DNA of 38,248 nt, taken from an uncultured Clostridia bacterium (GTDB lineage: Bacteria; Bacillota; Clostridia; TANB77; CAG-508). Location: positions 1 to 38,248 of the forward strand of contig CALXWR010000009.1 of NCBI GenBank assembly GCA_944392465.1. The letters are read 5' to 3'. Both the position numbers and the translations under genes were made by a program. The notes beneath the pieces are model-generated. The model searched no databases and had not been told where the DNA came from. It saw only the letters and a list, made by a program, of their open reading frames with translations. Of this stretch, positions 25,569-33,200 are shown in pieces (positions within the stretch are counted from its first letter, which is position 1; every line of letters starts with the position of its first letter).

Positions 25569-26906
25569 ATGAAAGAAAATAAAAGAGAAGAAGTAATAAA
25601 TAATATGCTAGGTTTAAGAGCGAGCATTTCAGACAAATTAGCTGAAAGAAACCAAGAGGTTGACAATATTGGATATTACAGAGATTTCGAATTTAAAGGG
25701 TCTGGGCTAGCTGTTAATGATGCATATGTTGTTAAATTAAAACCAAGCGAAGAGAAACCAAAATCTAAAGAAGATGAAGAAGGCAAAGAAAAAATCGCAT
25801 ATGAAATATACGATAAAGACAACAACTTAATAGCAACTGTTAATGAAGTAGGAGAAATTGAATTTGACCCAGAATTCTTAGAAAGTTTAGAAAAAGTTAA
25901 TAAAGAATATTTTGATACTTTAACATTAGATGAAGCAGAATTTGAATTACCAGAAGAATTAGGAAAAGATGACTTAGTTTTAACAGGAGAAGAACTTGAT
26001 GAAAAGCAAGCAGGTAAAGAATTAGAAAAGATTTCTGAAAAAATAGGAAGCAAAGATATAGAAGCATATTCAACAATGAAAGTTGATCAAACCCCTAGAT
26101 TTGATAAAATGACAAGCAAACAAGAAATTGATCCAAATGCTAAAGTAACTCAAACAGAAACTTTAGCAGATATGATTCCAGAAATAAAAGAAAAAGGAAT
26201 TGTTAAAGTGGGCGTAGTGTTTTCAGACCATTCGAAAGGGCAAAGTGGTAGATTTTCATTTGTTGGTTTAGATAAAGACGGAAACATACATAACATAGAT
26301 AGTTTAGAGAATACACAGGGAACAACTACAGGTCAGACAGTAACATCAATAAATAGTAGAGATGGTAGTGTAGTTGAAGAAGAACAAGTAGCAGGGATGG
26401 TTAGAATAAATGGTAGAAACAGAACAAATGGACAAGAGGAAATGCTATCTGTAAAAATCGGACAATATGGAACATTAGAAGTTGACTATGTTAGAGCAGA
26501 TTTAAGCAAAGACAAAGACGAAAGATATTTATCTGCTCCAATAGAAACAAGAAATCAAAGGCCAACAACAAGAGCTGTGCGAGAAATGATGGATAAGACT
26601 AAAAACACAGAAATAGAGGATGAACTTGAAAGATCAGAAGGAGAAATAGAAAGAGATGGAGAAACTGAAATAGAAAATATGGATAATTATGCAGGGAATG
26701 ATGAAGTGACGCCAGATGATGTAATAGTTTTAAAGGATGGTACAGAAACTACATTAAGAAAAGAAGCAGAAAAAGATAGAGTATCTCCAGAAGAATTTAC
26801 AAGAAAATATAATGAAAGAGGAGGAAAAACACCCGACGAAAAAATAGAAGGTATTCATGATGAAATAGAAGAAGAATTTGGAGCACCAAGTAGAGAAAGT
26901 AGATAA
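25569..26906 (+). CDS. Acidic soluble protein of unknown function
   Basis: A 445-residue protein with no signal peptide or membrane helix and a strong excess of Glu and Asp. I do not recognise it. Residues 40-115 look like a beta domain (AYVVKLKPSEE, IAYEIYDKDNNLIATVNEVGEIEF); 210-320 form another beta-rich domain (GIVKVGVVFSDHSKGQSGRFSFVGLDKDG, MLSVKIGQYGTLEVDYVRADL); 340-445 are almost all charged and probably disordered (EDELERSEGEIERDGETEIEN), ending in a short helical segment. Codon use matches the neighbours. TAGGAG lies before the ATG. It follows the T4SS terminator by about 100 bp, so it could be a secreted substrate, a chaperone or an unrelated gene. Confidence 0.7.
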   Translation: MKENKREEVINNMLGLRASISDKLAERNQEVDNIGYYRDFEFKGSGLAVNDAYVVKLKPSEEKPKSKEDEEGKEKIAYEIYDKDNNLIATVNEVGEIEFDPEFLESLEKVNKEYFDTLTLDEAEFELPEELGKDDLVLTGEELDEKQAGKELEKISEKIGSKDIEAYSTMKVDQTPRFDKMTSKQEIDPNAKVTQTETLADMIPEIKEKGIVKVGVVFSDHSKGQSGRFSFVGLDKDGNIHNIDSLENTQGTTTGQTVTSINSRDGSVVEEEQVAGMVRINGRNRTNGQEEMLSVKIGQYGTLEVDYVRADLSKDKDERYLSAPIETRNQRPTTRAVREMMDKTKNTEIEDELERSEGEIERDGETEIENMDNYAGNDEVTPDDVIVLKDGTETTLRKEAEKDRVSPEEFTRKYNERGGKTPDEKIEGIHDEIEEEFGAPSRESR

Positions 26907-26926
26907 ACGAGAATAATATAATTCAT

Positions 26927-26968
26927 AAAAAATCACCTTTAAAAATATACTTTAAAAGGTGATTTTTT
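26927..26968 (+). terminator. Hairpin that ends the upstream gene and contains the dacF Shine-Dalgarno
   Basis: AAAAAATCACCTTT (26927-26940) pairs perfectly over 14 bp with AAAGGTGATTTTTT (26955-26968). The ATG of dacF follows at once at 26969, and its ribosome site AAAGGTGA is the middle of the 3' arm. Read-through RNA from upstream would thus both terminate and hide the site. Confidence 0.8.
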
Positions 26969-28171
26969 ATGAGAAAAAGCATATTAAATATTATTGTATT
27001 ATGTGTATTAATTTGTATGTGTACAATTCCAAGTTATTCATATGCAAATAATAATAAAAAAAGCAAAACAGAAAAAGAAATACAATTAAATTCTAAAATA
27101 GCTTTAATATATGATAGAGCATCTGGAAGAATAGTATTTGAAAAAAACGGAAATAAACAAACTCTCATGGCATCTACAACCAAAATAATGACTGCAATTA
27201 TTGTATTAGAAAATACTAATTTAAAAGATGTGGTTAAAGTAGATGCAAAATCAGCAACAATAGGTGGATCAAGATTAGGACTAAAAAAGGATGATAAAAT
27301 CACAGTAAATGATTTGCTATATGGACTAATGCTTAGATCTGGGAACGATGCAGCATCTGCATTAGCAATATATGTTGGAGGTAGTATTCAAAATTTTGCT
27401 GAAATGATGAATAATAAAGCAAAAGAATTGGGATTAGTAAATACTCATTTTGTTGTGCCACATGGATTAGATAATGAGGGACATTATACTACGGCATATG
27501 AACTAGCTAAAATTACGGATTATGCACTAGAAAATGATAGCTTCAAAAAAATAGTTTCAACAAGTAGTACTAGCATAAATATAAATGGTATACCAAAAAC
27601 AATAACTAATACTAATAAACTATTAAATAGTGTATCTGGTGTGTATGGAGTCAAAACAGGTTTTACAAATGGAGCAGGCAGATGTCTGGTAACAGCATGT
27701 AAAAAAAATAATATGGATTTTATTACTGTTATAATAGGAGCGGATACAACTGCAATTAGAACTGAAGATACAAAAAAGTTAATAAAATATGTTGAAGAGA
27801 AATTTGAATTAGTAAATATAAAAAATATTATTGAAAAAGAGTTTGAAAAGTGGAAAAAAATAAATTCAGGTAGAATATTTGTGGAAAAGGGTTGTGAAAA
27901 TTCGGCAGAACTGCTTTTAAAGGAAATGAGTTTTGGAAAAATGATAATAAGAAAAGAAGATACAAATAATATAGATATAACAACAAATGTAATATATTAT
28001 TTGAAAGCACCAGTAAACAAAATGCAGATAATAGGCACATTAAATGTAATAATAAACAATGAAAATATAGCAACATTGGAAATATACAATGAAAAAGAGA
28101 TTAGGAAAAAAGGTATAGAAGAATATTTTATGGAATTTATGCAAATAATTCAGAAAATAAGGTTAATTTAA
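26969..28171 (+). CDS. dacF: D-alanyl-D-alanine carboxypeptidase, S11 family (DacF-like)
   Basis: A 400-residue exported penicillin-binding protein that trims the terminal D-Ala of peptidoglycan stems. The signal peptide covers residues 1-26 (ending SYSYA). The active-site triads are all present: S69-T-T-K72, S124-G-N126 and K229-T-G231. After the catalytic domain (about 35-285) comes a beta-rich PBP5-C-like domain (to about 375) and an amphipathic C-terminal helix (EYFMEFMQIIQKIRLI) for membrane association. Sporulating Clostridia and Bacilli often carry several such enzymes; the dacF symbol is by family resemblance. Its ribosome site lies within a terminator-type hairpin, so it should depend on a start point of its own. 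Confidence 0.92.
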   Translation: MRKSILNIIVLCVLICMCTIPSYSYANNNKKSKTEKEIQLNSKIALIYDRASGRIVFEKNGNKQTLMASTTKIMTAIIVLENTNLKDVVKVDAKSATIGGSRLGLKKDDKITVNDLLYGLMLRSGNDAASALAIYVGGSIQNFAEMMNNKAKELGLVNTHFVVPHGLDNEGHYTTAYELAKITDYALENDSFKKIVSTSSTSININGIPKTITNTNKLLNSVSGVYGVKTGFTNGAGRCLVTACKKNNMDFITVIIGADTTAIRTEDTKKLIKYVEEKFELVNIKNIIEKEFEKWKKINSGRIFVEKGCENSAELLLKEMSFGKMIIRKEDTNNIDITTNVIYYLKAPVNKMQIIGTLNVIINNENIATLEIYNEKEIRKKGIEEYFMEFMQIIQKIRLI

Positions 28172-28379
28172 TGGTAAATAATTATGGAAAACAGTAAAAA
28201 ATAAAGTAATTAACGATGAAAAATTTAAGCAAATTGTCAATATTTATATAATTAAAATATAAGAGCTTAATTATTTGACATTAAATATAATAATGTAATA
28301 TATTAAAGCAAAAGAATATAAAATAAATATAATAGTTTAAAGTGTTGTATTAAATAATAGATTGAATGGAGGTAGAAAA

Positions 28380-28784
28380 ATGGAAGATATAGAGTTAATT
28401 GAATTAGCAAAAAAAGCAAGAGAATTCGCATACACACCAATTTCTGGGTTTAAAGTAGGCTCAGCACTACTTACAAAAGAGGGAAAAGTATTTACAGGGT
28501 GTAATATAGAAGATTCTTCAGGTATAGGAGTTACAAATATTTGTGCAGAGAGATGTGCTATAGTAAAAGCAATATCCGAAGGATTTAAAAATTTTGAAAA
28601 AATAGCTGTTGTTGGAGGGAATGAAACATGTAACAAAGAATGTTTACCATGTGGAGTATGTAGACAGTACCTTAATAGCTTTTCTCCCGAAATAAAAGTT
28701 TTAAGCTTAAATAATGAGGAAATAAAAACATACGATTTAAAAGAGTTACTACCATTTGCCTTTAATGAAGAATTTTTAAATTAA
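28380..28784 (+). CDS. cdd: Cytidine deaminase
   Basis: A 134-residue zinc enzyme converting cytidine and deoxycytidine to uridine and deoxyuridine in pyrimidine salvage. The catalytic motifs are C55-A-E57 in NICAERCA and P90-C91-G-V-C94 in CLPCGVCRQY: the Glu proton shuttle and the three zinc cysteines of the homotetrameric class. The start is at 28380, with GGAGGT at 28368-28373; the longer frame from 28362 would begin before that site. The untranslated stretch upstream (28172-28367) is AT-rich, contains a TTGACA at 28275, and shows no gene. Confidence 0.95.
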   Translation: MEDIELIELAKKAREFAYTPISGFKVGSALLTKEGKVFTGCNIEDSSGIGVTNICAERCAIVKAISEGFKNFEKIAVVGGNETCNKECLPCGVCRQYLNSFSPEIKVLSLNNEEIKTYDLKELLPFAFNEEFLN

Positions 28785-28863
28785 ATAAATATAAAAACAA
28801 ACATGAAATAAAAACAAAAGGAAATAAGTAAAATAAGTAATAATTTATATAATACTATAATGC

Positions 28864-28892
28864 TTGTATAAATTATGTAAAAATGATATAAT
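28864..28892 (+). promoter_or_regulatory. Promoter of GC-rich cassette 2
   Basis: TTGTAT at 28864-28869, a 17-bp spacer, TATAAT at 28887-28892. The leader holds ACTTTGTTAC (about 28894-28903, shared with cassette 1) and a small hairpin, CCTCA/TGAGG, at about 28916-28934. Confidence 0.6.
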
Positions 28893-28964
28893 AAACTTTG
28901 TTACGTTAAGTTGATCCTCATAAAGTTTTTGAGGAAAACCTCTACAATAATTTAGGGAGGAAAC

Positions 28965-29246
28965 GTGGATCAGGTTGTGATTTTCATTGCCATGGTTGTT
29001 TATGGCACTTTGGGCATCTTTATTGAAGGAAAGGACGATCAGAAGAAAATTATCTTTTGGAGTATAAGCGTCATTGTAGAGTGCCTAGTCATATTGGTTG
29101 TTCTTTTGATATTGCTTATCTCTATAATGACTTATTCATCAGCTACACTACTGATAGCAATTAAGCTCTGGCTACTAACAGCTTACATGCTTGGATTTTG
29201 TGAGCTCTTTTATAGCAAAGAAATAAAAAAGAAACTTGGCAAGTAA
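28965..29246 (+). CDS. Small membrane protein of unknown function (cassette 2)
   Basis: A 93-residue protein starting with GTG, four bases after GGGAGG. Three or so membrane helices are visible (about 4-20, 30-53 and 58-80), with a charged loop EGKDDQKK after the first and a basic end (KEIKKKLGK). I do not recognise the family. Its base composition is higher in G and C than the flanking genes, though less extreme than cassette 1, and it too has its own promoter, a GC-rich terminator and an adjoining copy of the 48-bp palindrome. The two proteins share no obvious sequence beyond being small and hydrophobic, so the shared part is the cassette design. Confidence 0.7.
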   Translation: MDQVVIFIAMVVYGTLGIFIEGKDDQKKIIFWSISVIVECLVILVVLLILLISIMTYSSATLLIAIKLWLLTAYMLGFCELFYSKEIKKKLGK

Positions 29247-29266
29247 AAATCAATCGAGTACGTTTG

Positions 29267-29310
29267 GGCACACTCTGCATAAGATAAAATGTTGGGGTGT
29301 GCCATTTTTT
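29267..29310 (+). terminator. Terminator of cassette 2
   Basis: GGCACAC (29267-29273) pairs with GTGTGCC (29297-29303), followed by ATTTTTT. The T-run is at the same time the left edge of palindrome copy 2. Confidence 0.75.
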
Positions 29311-29351
29311 ATGTAATAGGAATTTCAGAGAAATTTCCTATTACATAAAAA
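29305..29351. repeat. Near-perfect palindromic repeat, copy 2
   Basis: Same sequence as copy 1 at 10396-10443 with changes in one centre base and one arm base. Here the arms ATGTAATAGGAATTTC and GAAATTTCCTATTACAT are perfect inverses. The centre A/G difference keeps both copies in the same orientation. It lies downstream of cassette 2, whereas copy 1 lies upstream of cassette 1. Confidence 0.8.
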
Positions 29352-29411
29352 GCCTATAATCGCCATTGCCTTTAGGATTTCCTCCTTATAGTCGGAAACC
29401 TAAATCGGCAC

Positions 29412-29440
29412 GAACAAAGGGCGACTTCGTCGCTTTGTTC
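29412..29440. other. GC-rich stable hairpin between cassette 2 and the tRNAs
   Basis: GAACAAA-GG-GCGAC, the loop TTC, then GTCGC-TTTGTTC: a 12-bp stem with a 2-nt bulge. It lies in a stretch (29352-29450) that is also richer in G and C and contains no gene. With no T-run on either strand it is not a standard terminator; it could be the end of a small RNA or a remnant of the cassette. Confidence 0.5.
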
Positions 29441-29469
29441 TTAATTACCTAGAATAAACAAACATGAAT

Positions 29470-29544
29470 TGGAGGCGACACCCGGATTTGAACCGGGGAA
29501 TCAGAGTTTTGCAGACTCGTGCCTTACCACTTGGCTATATCGCC
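29470..29544 (-). tRNA. tRNA-Cys (GCA), copy 1
   Basis: On the minus strand the gene begins GGCGATATAGCCAAGTGGTA and has the anticodon loop CTGCAAA (GCA) and a T-arm GGTTCAAATCC. It ends in an encoded CCA (29470-29472). Its variable region has one base more than that of copy 2. Confidence 0.96.
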
Positions 29545-29640
29545 ATATGTTATTTTAATAGTATTTAATATAATATATGCTTAATATAAAAAAAGATACC
29601 ATATTTTACGAAGTATATCTTTATATTGTGTTAAATATAA

Positions 29641-29670
29641 AAAAATACTGTTTTCAAAGACAGTATTTTT
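29641..29670. terminator. Hairpin between the two tRNA-Cys genes
   Basis: AAAAATACTGT and ACAGTATTTTT form an 11-bp stem with T-runs at the 3' side in either direction. It lies downstream (minus strand) of the Gly-Cys tRNA pair and is its likely terminator, leaving tRNA-Cys copy 1 as a separate unit. Confidence 0.7.
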
Positions 29671-29734
29671 AGTAAAATTGGTTATCTGTAATGTTATATA
29701 ACATTCTATCATAACCGTCTAAACTTATTTAAAT

Positions 29735-29808
29735 TGGAGGCGACACCCGGATTCGAACCGGGGATCAGAGTTTTGCAGACTCGTGCCTTACCACTTGGCT
29801 ATATCGCC
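29735..29808 (-). tRNA. tRNA-Cys (GCA), copy 2
   Basis: Same acceptor, D-arm and anticodon arm as copy 1; differences are confined to the variable region (one base shorter) and the T-loop (TTCGAATC in place of TTCAAATC). CCA is encoded. It follows tRNA-Gly on the same strand. Confidence 0.96.
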
Positions 29809-29861
29809 ATAATCACCATATATTAAAATAAAACTTTAATAAATAATAAAATTTATTAAAG

Positions 29862-29937
<76 letters not shown>

Positions 29938-30105
29938 ATTTGTTATGTTGAAATGATAAGTTTGCTATATCATTCATCTTTTGCTAGATTTTTAGCAGAA
30001 CAATTAATATAATAGCAAAAAAATATTTAAAAGTCAATAGATGGGTATTAAATAAATCGTTAAACATAATAAATACTAGGAAAAATCGGCAAAACCATTG
30101 AAAAT

Positions 30106-30121
30106 ATTACAAAAATGTAAT
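30106..30121. promoter_or_regulatory. ATTACA-N4-TGTAAT dyad upstream of the adhesin gene
   Basis: A perfect 6+6 inverted repeat with an AAAA spacer, about 110 bp before the -35 element of the surface-protein promoter. Related dyads lie at 11096 and 37826. It is a possible operator; no known regulator is assigned. Confidence 0.35.
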
Positions 30122-30228
30122 ATAATTGTAATATGAGCGTAATATTTTATGTGAATTATACAAGAGGTAGAGCCGTAAGTATATTTATATTGAAAAAATT
30201 CATATAAAAATAATGGAAAATATTTGTA

Positions 30229-30257
30229 TTGACTAAAGAAAAAAAAGTAATTAAAAT
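30229..30257 (+). promoter_or_regulatory. Promoter of the thioester-domain surface protein
   Basis: TTGACT at 30229-30234, a 17-bp spacer, TAAAAT at 30252-30257. The start point would fall near 30264, which rules out the first in-frame ATG at 30261 and favours 30285 or 30297. The stretch 29938-30228 is otherwise AT-rich with no gene seen. Confidence 0.6.
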
Positions 30258-30284
30258 ATAATGTATATTATAAGGGGAAAAAGG

Positions 30285-33200
30285 ATGGTAATCAATATGA
30301 AACTAAGAAAGATAGCTTTAGTTATATTAATAACTTTATTATCAATCATGCTAATGAGTAATCTTAACGTTTCAAATGCAGCAGAGGGAAGTAAGTACTT
30401 AACGATTAAAATGTTAAGAAAATCAGGTTATGGATATAAAGCATTAGAAAAGAATGTATGGAAAATAGTAGAAACAGATAGTAGTGGTGGATCAGTAAAT
30501 TATGATAATACAATTTACTGTTTAAAAGGAGGCCCTGGATTTGGGTCAAGTGAATTTGGAAGCGGAACTGCAACAGTAAGACCATATACAAGATATTTTG
30601 ATATGAAAGATCCAAGTTCAATACCAAGCCCTTATGTAGATGCTTTACCAGATGTAAATAGTAATACATACAAAGCCTTATTATGGTTACTTGAAAATGT
30701 GTATGTGCCAGCAAAGACAGGAGCACCAGATGAAGAAATACAAGCAGCAGCTGACTATAGACAATTACTATTAGAAAATGCAGGTCTTGGAGATAGCTAT
30801 CTAACAGATGATGATATAGATGTAGTCCAACAATTGGCAGTATGGCATTTTACAAATGATGATGCTTTTGATGCAGGAGATAATGGAAGTTTTTCATTAT
30901 GGATAAATAGAGTTAAAGGGCAAGATTCAGCATATAATCCATTATCAGGTGGGGAATCAGAAGCTGGACCAGGAGCTGTAGATGGCTCTTATAGAAATGC
31001 AGAGGCAATATACTTATATAACTATTTAATAGATACGGCAGAAGAAAATGCAGCAAACTATGAAGTAAAAGAGTCAAGTCAGCCATATGAAATAGCGAAT
31101 CAAACACAAACAATACGAGAAAGTGGAGATAGTTATATAATAGGACCATATAGAATAAATCAAATAAATGAAACAGAAGGAACATTAGAAGTAACGTTTA
31201 AAAACGGACAAGGGGAAACATTAAACCCAACATACCAAAATGCAAGTGGTGGAAGAATAACTAACTTACAAGATGCAATAGGAAAAGACTTTTATATAGT
31301 AGTACCAAAAAATACAAACGTAGATAAAATAATATTTAGCATAAGTGGATCATTCTTTAACACAAAAGTTACATACTGGGCAGTAGAAGGAGCAGATGTA
31401 TCAGAACAACCAGTAGTAATAGTAGAAAGAGAAAAAGAAGAATATAGTGATAGCACAGAATTTAATAAACCAGAAGACAAAGTATTTGATTTAGCTTTAA
31501 GAAAATTTATAACAAGTATAAATGGAACAGCACCAACTGTAAGTAGAGTTCCACAAATAAGTGATGATACATTAAGCAATTTAGAAGCAGACAAAATAAC
31601 AACAGCAGAGAAAATTCATCCAAAGAATCCATTAACAGTAAAAACAGGAGATAGTGTAGTATACACAATAAGAGTATATAATGAAGGAGATATTGATGGT
31701 GAAGCAACAGAGATAACTGATTATCTACCATCAGGATTAAAATTAAAAGAAGATAGTACAATAAATACACAATATGGTTGGACAGAAGGAAGCAATGGAG
31801 AAATAACAACAAATTATTTAGCTGGGCAAACAATTAAAGCATTTGATGGAAGCACATTAGATTATAAAGATGTACAAATAGAATGTGAAGTTATAGCAAC
31901 AGCTACAGATTCAAACATAGACCTAAAGAACGTAGCAGAAATAACAGATGCTACAAACGATGAAAATAAGTCAGATAGAGATTCAACTCCAGATAATGTA
32001 GATGTAGACGGTTATGGAACTACATCACAAGAAGATGATGACGACTATGAAGATTTAACAATAGAGGGAGTACCACAACAAATATTTGACTTGGCATTAA
32101 GAAAATTTATTATTCAAGTTAATGATAATGAATTAAAAGATAGTTCAGGAAGATATATAAGAGAACCACAAGTAGATGTAACACATTTAGCAGATAAAAG
32201 TAGTACAACAGCAATATATAATCATCCAAAAACACCTGTATCTGTAAATGCTGGAGACGAAGTAATATATACAATAAGAGTATACAACGAAGGTGAAGTA
32301 GATGGTTATGTAAGAGAAATAACAGATTATTTACCAGCAAATCTTGAATTTATAAACGATAGTTTCAATGCTAAATATGGCTGGAAAATATCTGCAGATG
32401 GAAGAACAGTAACAACAGATATAACATCACCAGATACAGAATATTCTGCTAATAGAGATACTATTTATGAAAATAGAAAATCTGGAAGCGATAAAGTAAT
32501 ATTAAATGCATTTGATGGAACAACACTAGATTATATAGATGTACAAATTAAATGTAAAGTATCAGATTCAGTTGCATCAGAAGAAAAACTAACAAACATT
32601 GCAGAAGTAACAGGAGCTACTGATTCAGACGGAGCAGTTATACCAGACAGAGATTCAGAAGTAGATAATGTAACATTACCATCAGATGAAACATTACCAA
32701 ATTACAAAGATGAAGAAATAAATAGAGGAGACGAATACATACCAGGACAACAAGATGATGATGATTTTGATAAAGTAATAATACAAGTATTTGACTTAAG
32801 TTTAAGAAAATTTATTACAGGAGTAAATGAAGAAGAAATAACAAATAGAGTTCCTGTATTCCACAACAACAATGGAGAATACACATATATTCATACCAAA
32901 GACCCTGTTTTAGTTGCAACAGGAGATACAGTAATATACACATTAAGAATATATAACGAAGGAAATATAGCAGGATATGCAGAAGAGGTAAAAGATGATA
33001 TTCCAGAAGGGCTTGAATTTTTACCAGATAACACAACAAATATAAACTATAGATGGGTAATGTATGATGCAGAAGGAAATGTAACAGAAAATGTAGCAGA
33101 AGCAGAAACAATAAGAACAGATTATCTATCAAAAGCACAAGAAGAAGAAACTGGAAGAGAAAACTTAATAGATGCATTTGATCCAAGTACAATGGATGAA

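Noticed and set aside
11240..28171. Integrative conjugative element with tRNA attachment site
   Set aside because: No integrase, relaxase or coupling protein, and I could not find a direct repeat of a tRNA 3' end at the left side of the locus; the tRNAs lie beyond dacF, cdd and cassette 2.
29545..29734. DNA between the two tRNA-Cys genes as an inserted element with attL/attR
   Set aside because: Only 190 bp with a terminator and no gene; simple tRNA duplication explains it better.
30261..30284. Upstream in-frame ATG of the adhesin gene as its start
   Set aside because: It lies at the -10/start-point region of the likely promoter and has no ribosome site; ATGs at 30285 and 30297 fit better.
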